Of a stretch of 64,000 nucleotides of DNA, positions 53,916-62,345 are shown piece after piece. This DNA is from Candidatus Bipolaricaulota bacterium (GTDB taxonomy: Bacteria > Bipolaricaulota > Bipolaricaulia > UBA7950 > UBA9294). A program made the translations under genes and the position numbers. Below the pieces are notes generated by a model, which searched no databases, had not been told where the DNA came from, and saw only the letters and a list, made by a program, of their open reading frames with translations. The stretch is taken from the NCBI GenBank assembly GCA_028278555.1, contig JANQEA010000066.1:57566-121565 (forward strand). The letters are read 5' to 3'. How positions within the stretch are numbered: position 1 is the first letter of the stretch; the number at the start of each line of letters is the position of its first letter.

Positions 53916-54826
53916 GCAATACCTCCTTCCCCATCCCGATGCTGCACAGCACGATCCGGATCATGGCACCGTTCCTCCTGGCCGCGATCGGTGGACTCTT
54001 CACCGAACTCGCCGGGATGCTTAACATCGCTCTGGAAGGGCTCATGCTGATCGGCGCGTTCTTCAGCGTCGTCTTCGCCGCGGCGACCGGGAGCCTCTTC
54101 CTCGGCATCCTTCTGGGGATCGGCGCGAGCGTCGCCGCTGCGTACGTCTTCGGCTTCATCAGCCTCAACCTGAGGGCGAACATCTTCATCACCGGTCTGG
54201 CGACGAATCTCTTCGCCGAGGGCCTCGTGATGGTCCTGGCGTTTCAGATCTTCGGGAACAAGGGGGTCATCCGGTTCCAGAATCTCCCGAAGCTGCCGGT
54301 CCTGTCGGTCCCGGCGATCCAGAGAATCCCGGTACTCGGAGACGTCTTCGTTGGGCACAACGTCCTGGTCTATGTCAGCTGGGTCATGGTCGTCATCGCA
54401 GCGATCATCATCTACAAGACCGCGTTCGGCCTGCGAGTCCGCGGGACGGGCTCCAACCCGGACGCGATCGAGGCGACCGGATTGAGCCCGAGGCGGTACC
54501 GGATGTACGCGATCCTGATCTCCGGATTCACCTGCGGCCTAGCCGGCGCCATCCTCAGCCTGCAGATGGGAGCGTTCGTTCCCGGGATCACTGCAGGGCG
54601 GGGTTGGATCGCGTTGGTCGCCATCTACCTGGGCAACAAGACCCCACACGGAATCCTGATTGCGTGCATCGTCTTCGGGTTCGCGGAGAGCTTCTCGAAC
54701 TACGCGCAAGGCGCGATCAACGTGCCCGCGGACTTCATCCTCGCCTTCCCGTACATCATCACCGTGGTCGCGATGATCGCCTACTCGATTGTGCGACACT
54801 ACCGACTGAAGGGGAGTGAACGATAG
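53912..54826 (+). CDS. Nucleoside-type ABC importer permease 2 (NupQ/YufQ-like)
   Basis: A 304-residue BPD_transp_2 permease with about eight TM helices. FTELAGMLNIALEGLMLIGAF near residues 31-50, the loop RVRGTGSNPDAIEATGLSP and the segment WIALVAIYLGNKTP are family marks. With permease 1 and the double ATPase it makes a complete importer. It is coupled to permease 1 by a 4-nt overlap. Confidence 0.92.
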   Translation: MSNTSFPIPMLHSTIRIMAPFLLAAIGGLFTELAGMLNIALEGLMLIGAFFSVVFAAATGSLFLGILLGIGASVAAAYVFGFISLNLRANIFITGLATNLFAEGLVMVLAFQIFGNKGVIRFQNLPKLPVLSVPAIQRIPVLGDVFVGHNVLVYVSWVMVVIAAIIIYKTAFGLRVRGTGSNPDAIEATGLSPRRYRMYAILISGFTCGLAGAILSLQMGAFVPGITAGRGWIALVAIYLGNKTPHGILIACIVFGFAESFSNYAQGAINVPADFILAFPYIITVVAMIAYSIVRHYRLKGSER

Positions 54827-54919
54827 GGAGCAGTTGGATGTCACGCTGGGGTGAGCGACCGCTGTGGATAGCGTGCCACGGATACGCGAGAGTAGGGAAT
54901 GGAGAACGAGGAGCCGTCG

Positions 54920-55936
54920 ATGAAAGCAGCCGTCCTGATCGAACCGAAGAGAATCGAAATCCAGGATGTCCCGGACCCCACGATGACCGAGACCAGAGTC
55001 CTGGTGCGTATCAGGAACTGTGGAATCTGCACGCTGGAGCAGCGGCTCTACTCGGGGGACCTGAAGATCGTCTACCCGATCATCCCCGGACACGAGGCAT
55101 CCGGCGAGATCGTCGAGATCGGCCCGAGAGTGATCGGCGACTTCAAGCCTGGGATGCACGTTGCCCTCGATCTGATCACACGCTGCGGGCAGTGCTACTT
55201 CTGCCGAACCGGACGATCGAACCTCTGCTCCAACCGCTTCAAGCCAGGTCAGCAGGTGCTCGGTGGGTTCGGAGAGTACATCGCGGTCCGGGGAAGACAG
55301 GTTCATCCGGTCCCGGCCAACATGACGCTTCGAGAAGCCGCGTTCGTGGAGCCGGTCGCCTGCTGTATCCGTTCGCTGAAGAAGCTCCAGCTGGAACTCG
55401 GAGAGAACGTCCTGATCGTCGGGGCAGGCCCGATGGGGATCCTCCACCTTCAGGTCGCGCGTGCCATGGGCGCCCGGGTCTTCATCTCCGATCCGAACAA
55501 GAAGCGTCTGGAGGTCGCGAAGACCCTCGGGGCCTTCGCGGGGATCGATCCTTCCATAGACGATCCGGAAGAGATCATTCGGGCCGAAACCGGAGGGATC
55601 GGAGTCGATGCCTGTGTCGTCACGAGCCCGGCCCAGGCGGCGCTCCGTTCCGGCATCGCATCGTTGGCGAAGGCCGGACGATTGAACATCTACACGTCGT
55701 ACATGGAAGAGATGCCCCTTCCGATGGATGCGAACGTGATGCACCGGAACGAGAGCCTGATCACCGGGAGCGAAGGCCGAACGGAATTCGACTTTCACCA
55801 GGCCGTGAAGCTCATCGGGTACGGCATGGTCGACGTCAAGCCCCTTGTCTCGAAAGTCGTCGGTTACGAGAACATCGGTGAGGGAATCGAAGCCGCGATG
55901 TGCCAGGACACCCTTCGCGTTCTGCTCGAGCAATGA
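54920..55936 (+). CDS. Zinc-dependent alcohol dehydrogenase (MDR family)
   Basis: A 338-residue medium-chain dehydrogenase. The catalytic zinc region has GICTLEQR and GHEASGEIVEIG, the structural zinc cysteines are in CGQCYFCRTGRSNLC, and the NAD-binding VIVGAGPMGILHLQVA (written as LIVGAGPMG in the sequence) lies near residue 160. It probably oxidises a sugar, polyol or alditol. It is coupled by overlap to the FGGY kinase. The start at 54920 follows GAGGAG; an ATG at 54899 would add seven residues. Confidence 0.9.
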   Translation: MKAAVLIEPKRIEIQDVPDPTMTETRVLVRIRNCGICTLEQRLYSGDLKIVYPIIPGHEASGEIVEIGPRVIGDFKPGMHVALDLITRCGQCYFCRTGRSNLCSNRFKPGQQVLGGFGEYIAVRGRQVHPVPANMTLREAAFVEPVACCIRSLKKLQLELGENVLIVGAGPMGILHLQVARAMGARVFISDPNKKRLEVAKTLGAFAGIDPSIDDPEEIIRAETGGIGVDACVVTSPAQAALRSGIASLAKAGRLNIYTSYMEEMPLPMDANVMHRNESLITGSEGRTEFDFHQAVKLIGYGMVDVKPLVSKVVGYENIGEGIEAAMCQDTLRVLLEQ

Positions 55937-57372
55937 TTCTCGTCGTCGACATCGGAACAACCGCTCTCAAGGGCGCCCTGCTCAGGGAGGATGGAACTCC
56001 TCTCGAGACCGGGCAGACGCCGCTCAAGTTGATGAGCGACAGCTCGGATGCTCTTCGTCATGAGACGGACGCCTGGGACTGGGTACGGGGCATCCGAGAC
56101 CTATGCGCCGGGTTCGCACTCTCCTCGGAGAAGAAGCCGGCGGCCATTGTCGTCAGCGGAAACGGGCCCACGCTGGTTCCGGTCGGAAGCGATGACCGAC
56201 CGCTTCATCCGGCAATGCTCTGGATGGATCGCCGGTGCATCGAAGAGGCGGCGACGATCTCCGAGATCAACGACTTCTACGTCGATCCGACGTTCTACCT
56301 TCCCAAGGCGCTCTGGTTCTACAGGCATGAACCCGAGATCTACGAGAAGGCCAAGTACTTCTTCGCGTGTCCCGAGTACATCAACTACCTGCTGACCGGC
56401 CACGCGGCAACGGTCCTCCCGGCCGTCGGCTTCGAGTCCTACATCTGGACCGAGGAACTGGTGTCGCAACTGGGGATGGAGTGGAGCAAGTTCCCGGACC
56501 TCGTGCGGCCGGGTGAACCGATGGGCGTGACGACGGCGACAGCCGGCGAGTTGTTCGGAGTGCCGCCAGGCGTGCCGGTCTTCGCCGGGGGAGCGGACTT
56601 CATCGTCTCGATCATCGGAACCGGCACGGTCGCCTCTGGGAGGGCCTGCGACCGTGCGGGAACCTCCGAAGGGATCAATCTCTGCGCCGATCGGGCGATC
56701 TCCGATCCGAGGCTCCTTTGCGTCCGTCACGTGATCGATGGGTACCACAACGTGTCGGGCATCGTCTCGACGTCGGGCAAGGCGCTGCAATGGTTCAAGG
56801 AGATCACCGGCCAAAGGGATGCGCCGTTCGAGACGCTATTCCGCGACATCGAGACGGTCCCCGCCGGAGCGAAGAAGCTCGTCTTCCTGCCGTACTTGGC
56901 CGGGGAGCGCGCCCCCATCTGGGACCCGAATGCCCGAGGCGCCTTCGTCGGCCTGACGATGAACCACGGCCGACGAGAGATGACGCGGGCCGTCGTGGAG
57001 TCGGTCGGCTTCGCCATCCGAGACGTCATCACCGTGATGGAAGAGATCGGCCTGCACGTGGAGGACGTTCGGATCACCGGCGGCCAAGCCAGAAGCGAGG
57101 CGTGGATCCAGATCAAGGCCGACATTACCGGAAAGCGATTCCTGCTTCCCGTCATGAAGGACGCCGAACTCGCCGGGGACCTGTGCATCGCCCTCTTCGG
57201 ACTCGGGCACTACGGTAGCTTGGCCGAAGCCGCCGAGAGCGCCGTCCGGATCGAACGAACCTTCGAACCGACCCGAGAGAACGAGCGGATCTACGATGAT
57301 CTGTTCGCGATCTACCGGGATTCGTACTTGGGATTGAGAGAGACGTTTGGCAAGATCGGCGGGATGACCTAG
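55933..57372 (+). CDS. FGGY-family carbohydrate kinase
   Basis: A 479-residue sugar kinase with N-terminal LVVDIGTTALKGALL (ATP phosphate 1), the WMDRR signature and the C-terminal adenosine site ITGGQARSEAWIQIKAD. Xylulokinase, LsrK and glycerol kinase are relatives. It would phosphorylate the ketose produced by the alcohol dehydrogenase, whose stop codon overlaps its start, and give the substrate for the aldolase 12 nt downstream. The sugar cannot be named. Confidence 0.92.
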   Translation: MILVVDIGTTALKGALLREDGTPLETGQTPLKLMSDSSDALRHETDAWDWVRGIRDLCAGFALSSEKKPAAIVVSGNGPTLVPVGSDDRPLHPAMLWMDRRCIEEAATISEINDFYVDPTFYLPKALWFYRHEPEIYEKAKYFFACPEYINYLLTGHAATVLPAVGFESYIWTEELVSQLGMEWSKFPDLVRPGEPMGVTTATAGELFGVPPGVPVFAGGADFIVSIIGTGTVASGRACDRAGTSEGINLCADRAISDPRLLCVRHVIDGYHNVSGIVSTSGKALQWFKEITGQRDAPFETLFRDIETVPAGAKKLVFLPYLAGERAPIWDPNARGAFVGLTMNHGRREMTRAVVESVGFAIRDVITVMEEIGLHVEDVRITGGQARSEAWIQIKADITGKRFLLPVMKDAELAGDLCIALFGLGHYGSLAEAAESAVRIERTFEPTRENERIYDDLFAIYRDSYLGLRETFGKIGGMT

Positions 57373-57384
57373 GGAGGATAACTC

Positions 57385-58176
57385 ATGCAGATTGGGAAGC
57401 GAATACGGATGAACTCGCTGTTCAACAAGTCGACCGGCAACAGCGTCTGCATCGCGGTCGACCACGGCGGGATCGCCGGGCCAATGGAGGGGATCAACGA
57501 TCCGGCAGAACTGGTGCGGCAATGCGTCGCGGGGGGTGCCGACTGCATTCTGACCACCCGGGGGTTCGCCCGAGCGGCAGCCGACGCGTGGGATCGGCAG
57601 ACGTCGCTCCTGCTCCGTCTGACCGGTGGGTTCACCGTCTTGGGCGGCAGATTCGAGGAGGAGATGATCTCCTCTCCGCAGGCGGCCGTGGAGTACGGCG
57701 CCGCAGGCGCCGCCGTCACGGTGAAGTTCGGTCACGAACGGGAAGGGGAGTTCACGCGCAATGCGTCTCTCGCTGCCGACGAATGTGCGCGGCTCGGCCT
57801 GCCGTTGATGATCGAAGCGATGGCCAAGGGGAAGGATCTGAGCTCGACGGACCCGAAGGGAGTCAAGCTCGCCTCCCGCGCAGCGATGGAGATCGGCGCC
57901 GACATCGTCAAGACGTACTACACGGGCGATCCGGACTCCTTCCGCGAAGTCGTCGAAGGATGCTCGGTCCCAATCCTCATCCTCGGCGGGCCAAAGTCCG
58001 ACAGCGACGAGGAAGTCATCTCCAACGTCTACTACGCGATGCAGGCCGGTGCGCGTGGGATCGCGATGGGTCGGAACATCTGGCAGCGGGCGAATGCACA
58101 GACGATGATCGAAGCGATGGCCGGCCTCGTTCACAAGCAGTGGAGCATCCAGCGAGCCATGGATCACATCAGCTAG
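57385..58176 (+). CDS. Class I aldolase (DhnA/LsrF/DeoC-like)
   Basis: A 263-residue TIM-barrel aldolase. The N-terminal VCIAVDHGGIAGPMEGI, the Schiff-base Lys in DIVKTYYTG and the phosphate-binding GGPKSDS and ARGIAMGRNIWQ agree with the DhnA/LsrF family. It would cleave a phosphorylated sugar, or thiolyse one as LsrF does. With the dehydrogenase and kinase it forms a complete small pathway for a sugar or polyol, possibly the ribose or another sugar part of a nucleoside-like substrate. The start follows AGGGAGGATAA. Confidence 0.9.
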   Translation: MQIGKRIRMNSLFNKSTGNSVCIAVDHGGIAGPMEGINDPAELVRQCVAGGADCILTTRGFARAAADAWDRQTSLLLRLTGGFTVLGGRFEEEMISSPQAAVEYGAAGAAVTVKFGHEREGEFTRNASLAADECARLGLPLMIEAMAKGKDLSSTDPKGVKLASRAAMEIGADIVKTYYTGDPDSFREVVEGCSVPILILGGPKSDSDEEVISNVYYAMQAGARGIAMGRNIWQRANAQTMIEAMAGLVHKQWSIQRAMDHIS

Positions 58177-58185
58177 AAGGGACCG

Positions 58186-59346
58186 ATGCCCCACGTATCG
58201 TTCGCGTCGAATCTCCTGTGGGTCATGGTGATCGGCCTCCTTGGCCCCTCCGTCCCCGTGATTGTGTCCAGCCTGGGCATCTCCTATGCCCAGGCCGGCT
58301 TCCTGTTCACCTTGCTTTCCCTGGGAAGTCTGTTCGGGAGCAGCCTCGGCGCGATCGCCTCGGACTATGTGAACCGAAAGCGCATTCTTGCAGCCTTCTG
58401 CGGCCTATTCGCCGTCGGGCTCCTTTCCGTCGGCTTCGCCCCGAGCTACATCGCCTTGTGCGTCACCGTGTTGGTCTTCAGCCTCTTCGGCAGTCCGATT
58501 GGGTCGATCGGGCAGAGCGTCATGCTCGACATGTACCCCGACCAGCGAAGTCGGTACCTGTCGATTCAGACGCTCTTCGCGGCCGTCGGTAGTTTCATCG
58601 CTCCGCTCCTGGTGGCGGCAAACCTAGCCGGAGGACTCTCCTGGCGATGGCCGTTCCTGGAGACAGCTGCTCTCGTTCTCCTCTTGGTCGTTGCGGTTCT
58701 TCTCGTCCGCATCCCCGATTCCGCGGCCAAGCACGGCGGAAGAACGCCCCTCCGATCGATCATCCGCAACCCTACCATGGGGATTGCCGCCGTGCTGATC
58801 TTCTTCTACGTCTCCGTCGACCTCGGCTTCTCCTACTGGCTGGCGGAGTACTTCAGCGCCGAGCTGGGTGTGAGCGTTCGCCTGTCGAGCGCCGCCGTCA
58901 GCGTCTTCCTGGTCGGCATGATCTCCAGCAGACTTGCCACCAGCCGACTGGTCAAGTCCATCGCCACGAAACGGATCCTGATCGCCGGCCTCTCCGTGGC
59001 TTCGATCTCGCTTCTGGCGTTCATCCTCGTACCGGTTGTCTGGTTGAAAGCCGTGCTGGCCTGCACGTACGGCCTCGGTGTCGGACCGGTCTTCCCCCTC
59101 ATCGTGGCGAAGGCCTCCGAGGAGTACCCCCAGCAGTCCGGAGCCGTCACGGGTCTCCTGTTCGGATGCGTCTCCCTCGGCGGCATGGTCTTTCCCTTGG
59201 TCCTCGGGGTCTTGGCCTCCGCCGTCGGCATCGAGCGCTCCTACTACCTGCCGTTGACGATTCTCGTCCTCATCCTGGCGGGCGTTCTGATCTGGATTCG
59301 GAAGCGACGGACACAAGCGGACACACCGGGAAACGCAGCGGCATGA
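58186..59346 (+). CDS. Major facilitator superfamily transporter
   Basis: A 386-residue protein with about twelve TM helices. The MFS motif A-like loop GAIASDYVNRKRIL follows TM2, and a similar loop occurs in the second half. The substrate is unknown; sugar-phosphate, sugar or metabolite export are options given the aldolase gene 9 nt upstream. It is the last gene of the plus-strand run, converging with the DUF401 gene. The start has AGAAGGGA upstream. Confidence 0.9.
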   Translation: MPHVSFASNLLWVMVIGLLGPSVPVIVSSLGISYAQAGFLFTLLSLGSLFGSSLGAIASDYVNRKRILAAFCGLFAVGLLSVGFAPSYIALCVTVLVFSLFGSPIGSIGQSVMLDMYPDQRSRYLSIQTLFAAVGSFIAPLLVAANLAGGLSWRWPFLETAALVLLLVVAVLLVRIPDSAAKHGGRTPLRSIIRNPTMGIAAVLIFFYVSVDLGFSYWLAEYFSAELGVSVRLSSAAVSVFLVGMISSRLATSRLVKSIATKRILIAGLSVASISLLAFILVPVVWLKAVLACTYGLGVGPVFPLIVAKASEEYPQQSGAVTGLLFGCVSLGGMVFPLVLGVLASAVGIERSYYLPLTILVLILAGVLIWIRKRRTQADTPGNAAA

Positions 59347-59395
59347 AGGTAGCGCCGCATGATCCGGACATCGCAGAAGCCGACACCTTCCGAAG

Positions 59396-60580
59396 CTACA
59401 GGACGAAGAGCCCCGCCAGCAGAGCCGCGGTCAACCCGATGCCGGCCGGGGCGGCCAGACGCCACCAGTAAGACGTGATCGACGTCTTGAAGAACTCCAG
59501 CGAGACGGAGACGCAGGGATGGATCGGCGTCAGGATGAACCCGAGAAAGACGGCATAGAAGGTTACGGCGAAAGCCGCTGTGGAGAGCTCCCCGTACGTC
59601 GAAAGGTAGATCGGCACCACGATCGCGATCGGCGCCTGGATTCTCCCGGTGATCAGGCCGAGCACAAACCCGATCACCACGCACAGAACCACGGGCGGAA
59701 GCGTCATCGCCGCGATCCGCTCCGGCAGGCCGGAGGCCTGGAAGACCTCCAGGAAGGCGAACATCGCCAGGATGATCGCCGCGAACTTCCAAGGCTTCAT
59801 CGCCCCGGCGATCTCGCGAACGTCCTTCCACGCCGGCCGGCCGATGAAGACCGCCAGGGTGAGGCTCGTCAGCACGCCGGCGGCCGTTCCGATCTCCGGA
59901 TACGGAAGGACCGCCACGTTCTTCAGGATCAGGTCGATCAGAGGCGCAATCAGAATGACGAGAAGCGGGACGAGAAGACCGATCAACGAGAACGGCCCCG
60001 ACCTAGCGAGCCGCCCGTCGACGCGTCGCAATAGGAAGACATAGCCGAGCAGAAGGCTGAGTGCGAAGACGGGCATCATCGCCGGAATGACCCCGTAGAC
60101 CTGATACCCGGCAATCTTCGCCGCCGTGATCAAGGACGCGCCCAGCGGATAGATCGGAAGGAGCGTGTGCCGGAACCAGATGTTGACGGCGGCCTTGTCG
60201 TCCGCCGGAGCATGGCCCGCCCCCCGTTCGATCAGCGGCGCGGAGAAGAGCGTACCGCCCGGCATCGGCAACATCCCGATCAGGGCCGGCGCGAGGACGA
60301 GAAAGGGCCGAAGCCCGATCCGCAGATTGGAGACGAGTCGATCCATTTCGCCGGAGCGCTCGAGGAGACCGCCGATCATCGGGATCGTCCCGACGACGAG
60401 GGCGAGGAGCCAGACGGAGGGATCGCTCGCCACCGCGAGGAGAGCCCGCCCGAAGCCGTCCGGGCTCAGGGTGAACAGAGCGAGAACGACGGCCGCGATC
60501 GCCATCCCGAGCGCGAGATTTTTCCGGGAAACAATGAGAAGGAGACCGATCGAAAGCGCAAACCCGATCCAGATGAGCAT
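59396..60580 (-). CDS. DUF401 family membrane transporter
   Basis: A 394-residue protein with ten or more TM helices and the DUF401 marks MLPMPGGTLFSAPLIE and a C-terminal FLGFILTPIHPCVSVSLEFF. The family is related to gluconate/C4-dicarboxylate carriers and its substrate is unknown. The start at 60580 (MLIWIGFALSIGLLLI) follows GGGGGAG. It is the only minus-strand gene between the catabolic run and the 60.7-kb gene. Confidence 0.88.
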   Translation of the reverse strand: MLIWIGFALSIGLLLIVSRKNLALGMAIAAVVLALFTLSPDGFGRALLAVASDPSVWLLALVVGTIPMIGGLLERSGEMDRLVSNLRIGLRPFLVLAPALIGMLPMPGGTLFSAPLIERGAGHAPADDKAAVNIWFRHTLLPIYPLGASLITAAKIAGYQVYGVIPAMMPVFALSLLLGYVFLLRRVDGRLARSGPFSLIGLLVPLLVILIAPLIDLILKNVAVLPYPEIGTAAGVLTSLTLAVFIGRPAWKDVREIAGAMKPWKFAAIILAMFAFLEVFQASGLPERIAAMTLPPVVLCVVIGFVLGLITGRIQAPIAIVVPIYLSTYGELSTAAFAVTFYAVFLGFILTPIHPCVSVSLEFFKTSITSYWWRLAAPAGIGLTAALLAGLFVL

Positions 60581-60676
60581 GCTCCCCCGTTCCAGCAGGA
60601 CCTGCCAGGATGATCGAAGGGTATCCGAATCGCCGAGTCGGCACATCTTCGTGTACGCTGGGAACCGGTGATTCAG

Positions 60677-61060
60677 ATGAACGATCTAGAGACCCCCTTG
60701 CGAGAGTCCCTCCGAGACGGGCGGCTCCCCTGTGCGCTTGCCTTTCACGTCGCCAAGGAGACTGGTGCGTCGCCGGCGGAGGTCGGCGCCGAGGCGAATC
60801 GGCTCGAAATCCGCATCTCCCTCTGCCATCTCGGCCTCTTCGGCTATCAGGCCTTCGGGCAGAAGGGGCTCCTGCAGCGATTCGAGGAGATCCCGGAAGA
60901 GCTGACTGTCGCTCTGAAGGCGGCCGCCGAGGGCGAGACGATTCCGTGCGCCATCCTGTGGCAAGTCGCGGAAGAGCGCGGCCTCCCCCGCCTCGCGGTG
61001 GCCTGCGCCGCCGAGACGCTCGGTCTGCGCGTCACTCCCTGCCAGCTCGGGTGCTTCTAG
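60677..61060 (+). CDS. Small protein of two tandem Cys-containing repeats
   Basis: A 127-residue protein made of two similar units of about 40-45 residues: first from LPCALAFHVAKETG to SLCHLGLFGY (about 20-59), second from IPCAILWQVAEERG to TPCQLGCF (about 90-127). Each unit has a Pro-Cys, a helix-turn-helix-like A-x-x-VA-x-E-x-G pattern and a terminal C-x-L-G-x-F. The cysteines may bind metal or a redox partner. I do not know the family. The start at 60677 is the first ATG after the TGATTCAG stretch and the reading frame is well conserved in codon bias. Confidence 0.7.
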   Translation: MNDLETPLRESLRDGRLPCALAFHVAKETGASPAEVGAEANRLEIRISLCHLGLFGYQAFGQKGLLQRFEEIPEELTVALKAAAEGETIPCAILWQVAEERGLPRLAVACAAETLGLRVTPCQLGCF

Positions 61061-61371
61061 AGACTGCACAGCGAAAACGCAGAGGTCGCTGAGACATCGC
61101 AATCGAATGCTTTCCGATGCATCTCACTGCCGAGATGCACCGCGGGAGGAATGAGGACCGACGCCCGACGTCCTTGCGCGCACAGCTACGAGGGCGCTAG
61201 GTGCCTCCGATTGGAGGAGATCAGCGCATCGTTCTTCGAATCGCAGAACGAACACATGCTCGGGATCGCAGCCTGGCTTGGTCGTTCTTGGCGTTGTCCG
61301 GAGCTCTGCGACCAGTCAGGAGGGTTGCTCTCCTCTTCGTTTCCTCTGCGGTCTCTGCGTTGGTGCTTCTG
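61061..61371. repeat. 311-nt spacer with inward-facing AACGCAGAG repeats and a hairpin
   Basis: No gene supported. Plus-strand AACGCAGAGGTCGCTGAGA (61076-61094) faces a minus-strand copy of the same motif that reads AACGCAGAGACCGCAGAGG and continues as AAACGAAGAGG (61361-61332). A perfect 8-bp hairpin TGCATCTC/GAGATGCA lies at 61118-61139. Repeats of this AACGCAGAG type occur in spacers of many bacteria. Confidence 0.5.
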
Positions 61372-62337
61372 TCAAGCCACAGGCGTGAGGGGTTCCTTCC
61401 CGGAGAGCACGGCCAGGACGTTGCTGACCGCAAGTTCAGCCATTCGCTTGCGGGTCTCCCGCGTCGCACTCCCAAGATGCGGCGTTAGGACGACCCGCTC
61501 CCGTAGTCGAAGCAGGCCCGGATGAACGTTCGGCTCGTCCTCGTAGACGTCGAGTCCGGCACCGGCGATTGTGCCCGCCTCGAGCGCGCCGACGAGGGCA
61601 GCTTCGTCGACGACCGGTCCGCGGGCAACGTTGACGAGGATCGCCGTCGGCTTCATCCGTTCGAAGGCCCCGCGGCCGAACAGGTGGTGCGTCTCGTCGG
61701 TCAGCGGGACATGGACGGAGACGTAGTCGCTCTCCTCGAGGAGGCGCTCGAACGGAACCCATTCGACGCCTAGATCCTCTTCCGCCGCGGCGTCTCGCGT
61801 CCGATTGTGGTAGAGGACCCGCATCCCGAATCCGCGACGGCCGCGCCGTGCGACCGCCGTCCCGATCCGACCCATCCCGACGATCCCGAGCGTCTTGCCA
61901 AAGACGCCCGAACCGGTCAGTGGCTGATCGAGTCCCCACGTCGGGAACTCGCCCCGCCGGACGGCCGCGTCCGCCTCGGCAATCCGGCGGGCCGCGCCGA
62001 GCAGGAGCGCGAAAGTCAGATCGGCCGTCGCCTCGGTCAGGACGTCCGGCGTGTTCGTCACGATGATGCCGCGCTCGCACGCTGCACCGATGTCGATGTT
62101 CTCGTAGCCGACCGCGACGTTCGCAATGATTCGAAGAGTCGATGCAGCGCTGATCAGTTCTTGGTCGATCCGATCGGTCAGCAGGCAGATCAGCGCCTCC
62201 GCATCGGCCAGCTCAGCGATGAGCTTCTCCTGGGAGATCTGGCCATCGCCTGAATGGAGCCAGACCGTGTGACCGGCGTGTCTTAGCCGTTCGACCTCGT
62301 CGTCGAAGAGATCGGCTGTGCAGACGATCTTCGCCAT
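61372..62337 (-). CDS. D-isomer-specific 2-hydroxyacid dehydrogenase
   Basis: A 321-residue NAD-dependent dehydrogenase. The Rossmann motif is GIVGMGRIGTAVARR (about residue 150), the catalytic Arg is in NVARGPVVDE, Glu in DVYEDEP and His in LTPHLGSAT. The family includes glyoxylate/hydroxypyruvate reductase, phosphoglycerate dehydrogenase and D-lactate dehydrogenase; glyoxylate reductase fits the sequence best. The start at 62337 follows GAGGAG. It is followed closely on the same strand after RNase HI, with an 8-nt gap. Confidence 0.92.
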   Translation of the reverse strand: MAKIVCTADLFDDEVERLRHAGHTVWLHSGDGQISQEKLIAELADAEALICLLTDRIDQELISAASTLRIIANVAVGYENIDIGAACERGIIVTNTPDVLTEATADLTFALLLGAARRIAEADAAVRRGEFPTWGLDQPLTGSGVFGKTLGIVGMGRIGTAVARRGRRGFGMRVLYHNRTRDAAAEEDLGVEWVPFERLLEESDYVSVHVPLTDETHHLFGRGAFERMKPTAILVNVARGPVVDEAALVGALEAGTIAGAGLDVYEDEPNVHPGLLRLRERVVLTPHLGSATRETRKRMAELAVSNVLAVLSGKEPLTPVA

Positions 62338-62345
62338 CGCTCTCC

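Noticed and set aside
61118..61139. Intrinsic terminator at the 8-bp hairpin after the tandem-repeat protein
   Set aside because: The hairpin is perfect but is followed by CCGCGGG, not a T-run, so I list it only as part of the spacer.
61151..61525. Short plus-strand frame in the 61.1-61.5 kb spacer
   Set aside because: It spans the AACGCAGAG repeat and runs into the antisense of the hydroxyacid dehydrogenase; no Shine-Dalgarno sequence or domain.
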